A DNA stretch of 64,000 bases from Defluviitalea raffinosedens. Lineage in GTDB: Bacteria; Bacillota; Clostridia; Lachnospirales; Defluviitaleaceae. Every line of letters starts with the position of its first letter. Position 1 is the stretch's first letter. A program made the translations under genes and the position numbers. The stretch spans positions 186,001 through 250,000 of the forward strand of contig NZ_JAFBEP010000002.1 of NCBI RefSeq assembly GCF_016908775.1, written 5' to 3'. Under the pieces are notes generated by a model. That model was not told the DNA's origin. It made no database searches and saw nothing but the letters and a program-made list of their open reading frames with translations. Shown piece by piece: positions 39,396 to 47,712 of the stretch.

Positions 39396-41303
39396 ATGGC
39401 ACAAAAAAATGTAGCCACAGGAGCAGATGGTGAAAAATTTACACCATATGTTCCAGCTAACAAGGTTATGCCTGAATTTACAGGTCTATCTATTGTATTG
39501 GGTATATTGCTATCCGTAGTATTCGGTGCAGCAAATGCTTATTTAGGCCTGAAGGTTGGTATGACTGTATCAGCTTCCATACCAGCTGCAGTTATATCTA
39601 TGACCATTGTTAGAGTTATATTAAAAAGAAAATCTATTCTGGAAAACAACATGGTTCAAACCATCGCATCAGCCGGTGAATCCCTTGCAGCCGGTGCAAT
39701 CTTTACGTTACCAGCGTTGTTCTTATGGGGCGAATCACCCAGCGCATTAACGATGACTCTGATCACCTTAGCAGGTGGTGCACTTGGGGTATTATTCATG
39801 ATCCCTATCAGAAGATACTTGATTGTACAAGAACATGGTAAATTACCATATCCGGAAGGAACAGCCTGTGCTGAAGTTCTTCTTGCTGGAGAAGAAGGTG
39901 GAAGCGGTGCGGGATTGATCTTTGCCGGTGGTGGAATAGGACTCATTTATAAATTCTTAGGGGATGGATTAAAACTGTTCCCAACTGAAATTGAAACTCC
40001 GATAAAAGGATTTGATGGAGCAGCTATTGGTATGGATGTTTTACCTGCTCTTCTTGGCGTTGGCTTTATTATTGGACCAAAAATTTCTGCATATATGCTT
40101 GCCGGTGCAATATTGGCATGGCTTGCTTTTATCCCCATGATTACTTTCATTGGAAGTGATTTGACATCAGCTGTATTGCCAGCAGCAGACTTAATCAAAG
40201 ACTTAGGTTACTGGGGAATCTGGTCTAATTATATCCGCTACATAGGTGCCGGAGCCGTTGCAGCCGGTGGTATTATCAGTATGATTAAATCTCTGCCTGT
40301 TATGATTTCATCCTTCAGAGATGCAGTAAAAGGTTTTGGAATAAAAGCTTCAGGTGAAATTGAAAGAACTGATAAAGACCTGAATGGTAAATATGTAACT
40401 ATTGCAACCATTGTTATTATCGTGTTAATGGGCATACTACCTGTTATCCCCGTTGGAATAATGGGCGCTATATTGATTGCAATATTCGGTTTCTTATTCG
40501 TAACCGTTTCTTCAAGAATCGTTGGTCTTCTTGGAAGTTCTTCCAACCCTGTTTCAGGTATGACAATTGCAACATTATTATTCACTACCATCATTATGAA
40601 AGCCACTGGAGCCAGCGGCAAACCCGGAATGATTGCCGTTCTTTGCGTAGGCGCAGTAATCTGTACAGCAGCAGCAATTGCTGGTGATGCTTCACAAGAC
40701 TTAAAAACAGGTTATCTTGTAGGAGCAACTCCATGGAAACAACAACTTGGTGAAATCATAGGTGTAGCTGCTTCTGCAGTAGCAATCGGATTCATCATGA
40801 TTCTATTAAACAATGCCTACACCTTTGGTTCTAAAGAATTGGGAGCACCTCAGGCAACTCTTATGAAACTTGTTATTGAAGGTATTATGGATGGAAACTT
40901 GCCTTGGAATCTTGTATTTATCGGTGTTTCTTCTTCATTGATATTTGAAGTATTAGGCATTTCTTCTCTACCAGTTGCTATCGGCATCTACCTTCCAATT
41001 CATTTATCCACTCCAATCATGGTTGGTGGACTTGTAAAAGGTGCGCTTGATCTCTTGGTTAAAAATAACGAAGAAAATAAAGCTAAAACTGAAAATGGTA
41101 TATTGTACAGCTCCGGCTTAATTGCAGGGGAAGGATTAATGGGAATAATACTGGCAGGATTTGCTGCAGCCAATGTAGATCTTGCAGTTGGAAATTACCC
41201 ATTAGGACAATTAGGTGCTCTCATCCTCTTCTGCTTAGTCATACTATCATTGATATACTATGTATTCTTTAAGAAAACAGAAGAGAAAACTGTGAAAAAA
41301 TAA
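39396..41303 (+). CDS. OPT family oligopeptide transporter
   Basis: A 635-residue integral membrane protein with about 15 hydrophobic helices, of the bacterial OPT family (proton-coupled uptake of small peptides or metal chelates). Visible family segments are ELTGLSIVLGILLSVVFGAANAYLGLKVGMT near the start (here PEFTGLS...), QTIASAGESLAAGAIFTLPALF, and PYPEGTACAEVLLAGE. Start ATG has AAAGGAGG upstream. It ends at a strong inverted repeat. Together with oppABCDF it points to peptides as an important nutrient. Confidence 0.92.
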   Translation: MAQKNVATGADGEKFTPYVPANKVMPEFTGLSIVLGILLSVVFGAANAYLGLKVGMTVSASIPAAVISMTIVRVILKRKSILENNMVQTIASAGESLAAGAIFTLPALFLWGESPSALTMTLITLAGGALGVLFMIPIRRYLIVQEHGKLPYPEGTACAEVLLAGEEGGSGAGLIFAGGGIGLIYKFLGDGLKLFPTEIETPIKGFDGAAIGMDVLPALLGVGFIIGPKISAYMLAGAILAWLAFIPMITFIGSDLTSAVLPAADLIKDLGYWGIWSNYIRYIGAGAVAAGGIISMIKSLPVMISSFRDAVKGFGIKASGEIERTDKDLNGKYVTIATIVIIVLMGILPVIPVGIMGAILIAIFGFLFVTVSSRIVGLLGSSSNPVSGMTIATLLFTTIIMKATGASGKPGMIAVLCVGAVICTAAAIAGDASQDLKTGYLVGATPWKQQLGEIIGVAASAVAIGFIMILLNNAYTFGSKELGAPQATLMKLVIEGIMDGNLPWNLVFIGVSSSLIFEVLGISSLPVAIGIYLPIHLSTPIMVGGLVKGALDLLVKNNEENKAKTENGILYSSGLIAGEGLMGIILAGFAAANVDLAVGNYPLGQLGALILFCLVILSLIYYVFFKKTEEKTVKK

Positions 41304-41321
41304 TATTTATTTCATAATGCA

Positions 41322-41366
41322 AAGAAGGAATCTTAAAGAATAGATTGTCTTAAGATTCCTTCTTTA
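41322..41366 (+). terminator. Terminator after the OPT transporter
   Basis: Sixteen-bp perfect inverted repeat AAAGAAGGAATCTTAA / TTAAGATTCCTTCTTT, 18 bp after the stop. The U-rich end is within the stem. Confidence 0.7.
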
Positions 41367-41406
41367 ATGTTATAATTAAGTTAGTTACTGTAAAAAGGAA
41401 GGTAAA

Positions 41407-41742
41407 ATGATGAAAAACGACAGAAATGTACTGGAAATGATCCCTGTACGAAATGAAAAAATACTATGGGAAGTCAAAGAGGATAAGGTACTCTTAACCA
41501 TTAACAGAGATCGAACTTTTGATCGTTTGATGAACAAGTTATTTAAAACCCCTCTGAAGACTACTGTAGAATTGGAAGAGTTTGGTTCATTTATATGGCA
41601 AAAATGTGACGGAACCAATACGATAGGTGATCTCTCAAACCTTTTAGAAGAGAATTTCGGCGAAAAGGCTCATCCCGTTTTAGAAAGACTGCTCATATAT
41701 ATGAAAAGTTTGCGTGAGAATAATTTTATCCATCTGAAATAG
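41407..41742 (+). CDS. PqqD-like (RRE-type) protein
   Basis: The 111-residue protein resembles PqqD, the small peptide-recognition domain that hands precursor peptides to radical SAM enzymes in RiPP pathways. The typical core is ELEEFGSFIWQKCDGTNTIGDLSNLLEENF (about residues 58-90; given in part) followed by a helix ending in LRENNFI. No radical SAM enzyme or recognisable precursor peptide lies beside it. Stand-alone PqqD-like proteins are common in clostridia and their role is unknown. GGAAGG lies before the ATG; a second ATG follows at once. The next gene starts 10 bp later. Confidence 0.75.
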   Translation: MMKNDRNVLEMIPVRNEKILWEVKEDKVLLTINRDRTFDRLMNKLFKTPLKTTVELEEFGSFIWQKCDGTNTIGDLSNLLEENFGEKAHPVLERLLIYMKSLRENNFIHLK

Positions 41743-41752
41743 GAGGCTAATT

Positions 41753-42094
41753 ATGAAGTATGTATTATATATCCTTTCCATCACTGTTATTACAATGGTT
41801 CTCATGTATATAGGGATCATAAAAGAAAAAAATCTCCCTATAGAACTGGCTAACAGGCTTTACAAAAAATGCGCAAGAAAAGTCATTAAATATTTAGAAA
41901 AAAATGAATCAATCACTATCCCTGAAATCCGAAATCTAATAAAAAACGAAACTGTTTCCGTCATTTGGAGCAAAAAAAGATTAGGCATTACGGATTTAAA
42001 CAGTTTCGTAAGACATCTGATTGATTATTTACTCAAAGAAGAAAAAATCGAGCGTATCAGTGGTAAAGTCAATTCTTTCAGGCTAAAGAAATAA
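41753..42094 (+). CDS. Hypothetical membrane-anchored protein, PqqD partner
   Basis: A 113-residue protein with one N-terminal membrane helix (about 3-22) and a basic, helical C-terminal part that resembles a winged helix: NESITIPEIRNLIKNETVSV and LNSFVRHLIDYLLKEEKIERI. I do not recognise a family. It sits 10 bp after the PqqD-like gene with its own AGGAGG, so the two are probably an operon. A membrane-tethered nucleic-acid or peptide-binding role is conceivable but unproven. Confidence 0.65.
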   Translation: MKYVLYILSITVITMVLMYIGIIKEKNLPIELANRLYKKCARKVIKYLEKNESITIPEIRNLIKNETVSVIWSKKRLGITDLNSFVRHLIDYLLKEEKIERISGKVNSFRLKK

Positions 42095-42100
42095 CTGTTC

Positions 42101-42298
42101 TTATGTCCATAAGTCTTTAGCCATCTCCTCTATTTCCCGCTTTCTCTTCTCTGTCTCCTGATCATCTATGCGTATTTCAAGAACTGTTCCCTCTTTCGCA
42201 CCCTCAGGGATAAGTTCTTTCGGCATATCAATAACCTTGCCGTTTTCTAATTCTACAACAGCAAATCCATTTTCAAACCTGTCAATCGTAATAAACAT
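42101..42298 (-). CDS. DUF3006 domain protein
   Basis: A 65-residue protein starting MFITIDRFENGFAVVELENG, the conserved beta-barrel pattern of DUF3006. Proteins of this family are frequently encoded beside secreted ComEC-like metallo-beta-lactamase hydrolases, as here: the gene follows one by nine bases. Function unknown; likely translationally coupled to its neighbour. Confidence 0.85.
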   Translation of the reverse strand: MFITIDRFENGFAVVELENGKVIDMPKELIPEGAKEGTVLEIRIDDQETEKRKREIEEMAKDLWT

Positions 42299-42307
42299 AA
42301 TTCACCT

Positions 42308-43186
42308 CTAATACTCCTTTTCATAGACTAGATTTCCTTTTCCGTCTGCTGAAAAAATAATCGTACCACTTTGATCTGTTCTTAAGATTTCTATATTTCC
42401 TTGCTGCAACTTAGTGATTGTTTCTTCATGAGGATGACCATACTTATTGTCTTTCCCTGCGGAAATCACAGCATAACGTGGATGAACAGCTTCCAAAAAT
42501 TCATCTGATGTAGAACTATGGCTGCCATGATGACCGACTTTTAGAACATCCGATTCAAGTTCTTGGTAGGTAAGCTCCAAGATCTCCTCTTCCGATGTTT
42601 TTTCTGCATCCCCCATAAACATAAAAGAATTACTTCCAAAAACTAAGCGAATGACAATAGAATAATCGTTGAGTTCTGTATATTCTTCGCTGTTAGGCGC
42701 AAGTATCATCCACTCTGCATCTCCCAAAGTATAGGAATCTCCAACTTTAGGAGTGGTAACTTTAAGATTTTTATTTTTAACAGCCATGATGACATCTTTA
42801 AAGGTTTTAGTAGTACTTGTCACCTTCGGCATAAAAATCTGCTCTATATCAAAATTGTTAATAACTGCATCCATTCCTCCTATATGGTCTTCATGGGGAT
42901 GGGTTCCTATCAAATATTGCAATTTGTCAACATGATGTTCTGTAAGATAATTTACAACCAAGTCACTGTCATTATTATTGCCTGCATCAATGAGCATATA
43001 CTGATTATTTTGCTCAATAAGTATGGCATCTGCTTGCCCGACATCTATAAAATGAACCTTTAGGTTCCCACTTGGTTCTTTCTCATTTTCCGTTTCAATT
43101 TCTATCGAGCACCCTGTAACAATAAAAATGAGAAGACTCATAAGTGCTACAAAGCTTATGAATGCTCTAAAACGCTGTCTGTTCAT
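42308..43186 (-). CDS. ComEC/Rec2-like metallo-beta-lactamase lipoprotein
   Basis: The 292-residue protein has a lipoprotein signal peptide with lipobox VTGC (Cys26), then a metallo-beta-lactamase fold similar to the hydrolase domain of ComEC. Motifs in order are HFIDVGQADAILIE, the metal-binding THPHEDHIGG, the second-site FMFMGDAEKTSE, and VGHHGSHSSTSDEFL. In ComEC this domain degrades one DNA strand during uptake; free-standing lipid-anchored versions may be extracellular nucleases or phosphodiesterases. It is paired with DUF3006. Confidence 0.87.
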   Translation of the reverse strand: MNRQRFRAFISFVALMSLLIFIVTGCSIEIETENEKEPSGNLKVHFIDVGQADAILIEQNNQYMLIDAGNNNDSDLVVNYLTEHHVDKLQYLIGTHPHEDHIGGMDAVINNFDIEQIFMPKVTSTTKTFKDVIMAVKNKNLKVTTPKVGDSYTLGDAEWMILAPNSEEYTELNDYSIVIRLVFGSNSFMFMGDAEKTSEEEILELTYQELESDVLKVGHHGSHSSTSDEFLEAVHPRYAVISAGKDNKYGHPHEETITKLQQGNIEILRTDQSGTIIFSADGKGNLVYEKEY

Positions 43187-43422
43187 AGTCTCTTTCCTGG
43201 CCTTTCTTAATTGTCGTATTTATAAATATATTTTAGTCATAGATTTATTGCATGATCAACTTAAAATTCCTGAAAACATAATAGATTTTTAATTTATTTT
43301 ATCATACCTTTTATGAATTTCCTAACAAAAACTGCATTTATCTAATAGAATATATCACTGTTCTACATAGCAGTATGAATTTTTTAAAGATATTTTCATT
43401 AGCATTTTATCATGCTTATTGA

Positions 43423-43431
43423 CATATTATA
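43423..43431 (+). promoter_or_regulatory. Possible sporulation -10 box ahead of the laccase gene
   Basis: CATATTATA fits CATANNNTA, the -10 pattern shared by sigma-E and sigma-K promoters. The -35 side is not convincing. Late sporulation expression would suit a spore-coat laccase. Confidence 0.3.
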
Positions 43432-43458
43432 GTAAAAACTCATTTAAGGAGGAATGCC

Positions 43459-45066
43459 ATGACTCTTGAGCCTTTTGTAGATCCCCTTCCACTTACAAGA
43501 ACTTTACAGCCAAAGGAACGATTCAAATGTTTTACTTATTATGAAGTTACAATGAAAGAGTTTTTGCATAATTTCCACTCGAATCTTCCCAATACGAGAG
43601 TATGGGGGTATGAAGGAGAAATTCCCGGCCCTACAATTGAGGTAACTCAAGGCGAATGTGTCCATATAAAATGGATAAACGATCTGCCTGATAGACATTT
43701 GCTACCAATTGACCATACTATTCATGGCTCAGGTGAAGATATGCCTAATGTCCGTACAGTCGTTCATCTCCACGGAGCTGAAGTAGAACCTGAAAGTGAC
43801 GGCCATCCGGAAGCCTAGTTTTCAAGAGATTTTGCACAATGTGGTCCTCGTTTTGCACATACGGTTTATAAATACTCTAATAATCAGAAACCGGCTACAC
43901 TCTGGTACCATGACCATGCCCTGGGAATTACTCGTTTAAATGTTTATGCTGGCCTTGCAGGAATGTATATTATCCGTAACGAACAGGAGGATTCTCTTGG
44001 CCTTCCTTCAGGCAAATATGAAATTCCTTTAATCATTCAAGATAAGTCTTTTAATGAGGATGGTTCTCTTTTCTATCCCAGAACAGTAGATAATCCTCCT
44101 CCCGAATTTCCCAATCCTTCGATTATTCCAGGTTTTGTAGGAGATTTCATTGTTGTAAATGGAAAGATATGGCCTTACCTGGAAGTTGAACAAAGAAAAT
44201 ATCGCTTCCGTATTTTAAATGCCTCTAATCAAAGGTTTTATCGCATGAGACTAGACTCCGGCCAACCCTTTGTACAGATAGGTTCCGATGGAGGATTATT
44301 GCAAAGACCGGTTACTGTGGATGAAATCACTATAGCACCGGCAGAGCGGGTGGATGTAATCATTGATTTTAGTGAGCAACCCGTTGGTTCAAACATTATA
44401 TTAACAAATACAGCGCGTACTCCTTTTGATTTCGGTGCTCCTCCTGACCCTAATACAACAGGATTAATCATGCAGTTTAGAGTTATTTCCAGAGAAGGCA
44501 CGGATGAAAGTCAAGTGCCAAAATTCCTGACTACTGTAAAAAGATTCAATGAATCTGAAGCAAAAAGAACAAGAGATATCACTCTGGATGTCACTCAGGA
44601 TCGATATGGAAGACTTATGTTCATGTTAAATGATCACATGTATATAGATAAAATTACGGAAAATCCGATGCTTGGAGATATAGAAATCTGGAGGATTATA
44701 AATTCAGGAATCGCTGTACATCCCATTCATATTCACCTTGTTCAATTTCAAATTCTGGACCGTATTCCATTTGATGTAGAAGCATATAATCTGAAAGGTC
44801 AGATACGTTTTACAGGTGATCCTGAACCTCCCCTTCCCGGCGAACAAGGATGGAAGGATACCGTTCAGGCCTTTCCAGGCTTCGTCACCCGAGTCATTAT
44901 GCGTTTTGCTCCCTATATAGGACGATATGTATATCACTGCCATATTTTAGAGCATGAAGATTATGACATGATGCGCCAATTTGAGGTAATTCCAAGAAGA
45001 TTAACTCTCTGCGGCAACGATAAATGTCTGGAGTGCTCACAAAGTTGCAGATGTATATGTGAATAA
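43459..45066 (+). pseudogene. CotA-type multicopper oxidase (laccase) with in-frame TAG
   Basis: From ATG 43459 (AAGGAGG upstream) one reading frame runs to 45066, 535 codons, broken only by TAG at 43816-43818. The protein is a close relative of spore-coat laccase CotA: it carries all copper-binding motifs HLHG, WYHDHA, HPIHIHLV and HCHILEHEDYDM, and the text on both sides of the stop (GHPEA / FSRDFAQCGP) matches CotA PEAWF, so the stop replaces a conserved Trp (TGG to TAG, one base). It would oxidise phenols or metals in the spore coat. A Cys-rich tail (CGNDKCLECSQSCRCICE) is added beyond the usual C terminus. Inactive as written, unless the base is a sequencing error or the stop is suppressed. 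Confidence 0.9.
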
Positions 45067-45074
45067 ACAAGCAA

Positions 45075-45106
45075 AAACACCAGTCATATTTCGTGACTGG
45101 TGTTCT
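45075..45106. terminator. Terminator between laccase and PH-domain genes
   Basis: AACACCAGTCA / TGACTGGTGTT hairpin with A-rich and T-rich flanks. Confidence 0.8.
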
Positions 45107-45119
45107 TTCAATAGTATTC

Positions 45120-45503
45120 CTATCCTATAACATAACTGTTTATAAGATCATACACCTTAAGAAGAAGATTATCCATATTTTTGCCTTTGAAAAATTTAAG
45201 CTCTATACTGATTCCACCGGACAGTACCAGCTTTATTTCTGAATCCAAGTCAAATGTTCCTGCCGTTTCAACCGCATAAGTAACGATATTTTTATAAGGT
45301 ATTGAATAATATTCTATTTTCTTTCCAGTGATTCCTTGTTTATCAGCAATTAAAATACGTTTGTCAGTAAACACTGCAACATCTCTTACAGTTTTTACTG
45401 CAAAATGCACTACTTCATTTTTGGAGATGAATGGCTCAAGGCTTGGAGAAAGAGGTACTTCTTCGTAAAAATTAAAGACTTTGTTTAAGCTTACATCCGC
45501 CAC
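45120..45503 (-). CDS. Bacterial PH-domain protein (YvbH-like)
   Basis: A 127-residue protein made of a single bacterial pleckstrin-homology domain. Family features are DVAVFTDKRILIADKQGITGKKIEYYSIPYKNI and DLDSEIKLVLSGG (given in part) with a final amphipathic helix. Such domains form ring-like oligomers in related proteins; ligand and function are unknown. The first 25 residues are longer than the minimal domain. Read alone with a weak ribosome site. Confidence 0.82.
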   Translation of the reverse strand: MADVSLNKVFNFYEEVPLSPSLEPFISKNEVVHFAVKTVRDVAVFTDKRILIADKQGITGKKIEYYSIPYKNIVTYAVETAGTFDLDSEIKLVLSGGISIELKFFKGKNMDNLLLKVYDLINSYVIG

Positions 45504-45547
45504 ATTATAACCTCCTATACATTATATTAAAATTTAACTGTTCACTA

Positions 45548-46057
45548 CTATTCTTCCCAGCTTACAATGTCTTCAATACTTTTTCTTTTTTTCTCCGGCT
45601 TGCTGTCTTCTTTTGGATATCCCATGGGTAAAAGGGCAACTACTTCTAAGTGGTCTGGTAGTCCTAATATTTCATGGCACTTTTGCGCATCAAAAGCACA
45701 TACCCAACAGGTACCAAGTCCTAAATCAGCGGCAGCTAAAGTCATATGGTCAACCGCTATAGCAACATCTATATCACAATGGTCTTTACCATCTTTTCTT
45801 TTCCATGATTGAGAATGATCCCCACAAGCAACAATTACAACCGGTGCACTTTGAAACCATGGACGTGGATAAGTTTCTGCTACTTTACTTCTTAACTGCT
45901 GATCTGTAATCACAATAAAATGCCAGGGTTGATAATTTACCGCAGAAGGAGCAACTCTCGCAGCTTCCAATACTTGAAGAATTTTTTCTTTTTCTACCTC
46001 TTGTTCTTTGAAATTTCTAACAGAATATCTTTCCTTTGCAAGATCCAAAAAACTCAT
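45548..46057 (-). CDS. Nitroreductase family protein
   Basis: FMN-dependent oxidoreductase of 169 residues. It begins with the family motif KERYSVRNFKEQEVEKEKILQVLEAARVAPSAVNYQPW (key FMN contacts R13-S-R-like and PSAVNYQPW), and has GLGTCWVCAFDAQ in the middle and LPMGYPKE near the end. Members reduce nitro groups or quinones with NAD(P)H. Physiological substrate unknown. GGAGGAATG stands before the start. Confidence 0.9.
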   Translation of the reverse strand: MSFLDLAKERYSVRNFKEQEVEKEKILQVLEAARVAPSAVNYQPWHFIVITDQQLRSKVAETYPRPWFQSAPVVIVACGDHSQSWKRKDGKDHCDIDVAIAVDHMTLAAADLGLGTCWVCAFDAQKCHEILGLPDHLEVVALLPMGYPKEDSKPEKKRKSIEDIVSWEE

Positions 46058-46091
46058 TGCTCATTCCTCCTTATACATTTAATAAATCAAT

Positions 46092-47096
46092 TTAATATAA
46101 ATATTTTTCTATAAGACTATAAAGTACGTCCAATTCAAAAGGCTTGGATATATAATCATCCATACCTGCTTCAATACATTTTTGTCTATCCTCATGAGAT
46201 GCAAATGCCGTCATGGCAATAATAGGGATATGATCGTCTCGATCACGCTGTTCCCTAATCATTCTTGTTACTTCAAATCCATCAAGTTCAGGCAATTGAA
46301 TGTCCATCAGAATTAAATTAACCCGAGTATTCTTCAAAATACTTATTGCTTCTTTTCCATTGTAGGCAGGGATATAATGATATCCTTTTCTTTTAATAAT
46401 GCTTTCCATGATTTCTTGATTAATTATATTATCTTCAACGCCTAAAATTGTTTTAGCTGAGATACATTGATTACTTGTTTCTGTTAATAAAATCTTATCT
46501 GACTCTAAATTTGATATCTCTGATATTTTATTAATGATTGGATTGAATTTATCTATGGATTTTTTAAGCATACTAACATATCTGCTTTGCTCATGGTCAA
46601 GAGGTGTTGTTTTAAAAAGCTCTATTATTCCTACTATGCCGCTGATCAGATTTCTTATTTCATGGCTCATATGGGATAAAAACTGATAAGAATCAAACTT
46701 TCTTTCTTCCAAGATATCTTTATAGATTCCAACAGCTCCATTAAACATTCCATTGCGATCATAAACTGGAGACAAGGAAACAAAGACATCCGTTTTCGTT
46801 CCATCTTTATGCAGACTTGCTGTTGTAAAATCTTTGATGATCTCTCCCGATCTTACCAAATCCATTTGATTATAAAACTCAGAAAGTTGATCTTCCGCTA
46901 TTAAAACTTCTATGCTCCTGCCAATAATCTCATTTGCTTTATACCCGAATCTTTTTTCAGCCCCTTTACTCCACAGAGAGATCTCACAATTCTTTGTCAG
47001 TCCAATAAAGTCCTCATCAAAAACATCTAAAGATGTAAAAAACATCATAGCTTCATTTATAGGAATATGGGAAATATTTTTCAAATTTTCATTCAT
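46092..47096 (-). CDS. PAS-HisKA-receiver protein without an ATPase domain
   Basis: The 334-residue protein has a PAS domain (about 24-135), a histidine-phosphotransfer segment FLSHMSHEIRNLISGIVG (about 139-156, with the H-box His), and a receiver domain (about 216-334) with phosphoacceptor Asp in LILMDIQLPELDG, MTAFAS and the KPF lysine. The HATPase_c domain of about 150 residues that must sit between them in a hybrid kinase is missing: only about 50 residues join the two. The text stays in frame, so this is an in-frame loss or a natural design. It cannot phosphorylate itself; it could accept phosphate from another kinase. Confidence 0.85.
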   Translation of the reverse strand: MNENLKNISHIPINEAMMFFTSLDVFDEDFIGLTKNCEISLWSKGAEKRFGYKANEIIGRSIEVLIAEDQLSEFYNQMDLVRSGEIIKDFTTASLHKDGTKTDVFVSLSPVYDRNGMFNGAVGIYKDILEERKFDSYQFLSHMSHEIRNLISGIVGIIELFKTTPLDHEQSRYVSMLKKSIDKFNPIINKISEISNLESDKILLTETSNQCISAKTILGVEDNIINQEIMESIIKRKGYHYIPAYNGKEAISILKNTRVNLILMDIQLPELDGFEVTRMIREQRDRDDHIPIIAMTAFASHEDRQKCIEAGMDDYISKPFELDVLYSLIEKYLY

Positions 47097-47163
47097 ATAT
47101 ATCCATCCTTCATTTTATCGTTTGTTGTGCTGTTATTGATCACTGTAATGAATGATCTTATAG

Positions 47164-47487
47164 TTAGATCTTTAAAAGTATGTTCATTGCTGCGTATTTT
47201 TCAAAATAAAAAATCTGGTTATGCCCGTATCCATGTTTATAGCCATTCATAATATCCTGTATTTTATAAAGAAGCCCTAGTTTTTCACATTCTTTCTTAA
47301 GTAAATTCCATAATTCCTGAGCTTTTGGAGAGGAACATTCATAAGCATTTCATACATGCTTATATACTTCTGTTTCATCATCGAAAAATACTCATAAAGC
47401 TTTTTTGATCATATTATGATTAGTTCCAAACCAGGAATTATTGGAAGAATATTCGGAAATCATGGTCTTCGCCTTCACAAATCCCAT
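47164..47487 (-). pseudogene. Internally deleted SPL-family radical SAM gene
   Basis: On the minus strand the start MGFVKAKTMISEYSSNNSWF plus GTNHNM matches the N terminus of spore-photoproduct-lyase-like radical SAM proteins. About 25 codons later the sequence passes two stops and jumps to the C-terminal region NAYECSSPKAQELWNLL and KLGLLYKIQDIMNGYKHGYG. Around 200 residues, including the CxxxCxxC cluster site, are gone. The end of the gene is altered as well. The remnant shows the lineage once had this enzyme here; it is not functional. Confidence 0.75.
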
Positions 47488-47666
47488 ATAGGATAAACCT
47501 TCTTTTCAACAAGTTTCGTATGATTTGATATGTAATTGGGGACTATGGACTAAAAGATTGCTCAAATGAGATTACTTTTTATTATACATTATACGAATAT
47601 AATATCAAATTAAATTTAAATAACATACGTAGAAATCGCTATTTCTTTTTCTCCTATTGCGTTTTT

Positions 47667-47712
47667 ATTAAAAAATAAAAAATGCGAGCTTCTGCTCACT
47701 GCTGAAACTCGC
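47667..47712 (-). terminator. Terminator overlapping the end of the GH3 gene
   Basis: GCGAGTTTC / GAAGCTCGC hairpin (one G-U pair) followed by ATTTTTTATTTTTT on the minus strand. The stem loop contains the stop codon. Confidence 0.75.

Noticed and set aside
39656-40621. Three long minus-strand frames inside the OPT gene
   Set aside because: They are antisense shadows of a well-supported membrane protein, with no ribosome sites.
43816-43818. TAG in the laccase as a pyrrolysine or recoding codon
   Set aside because: Relatives have Trp here, no pyrrolysine genes are in the window, and a one-base TGG to TAG change explains it more simply.
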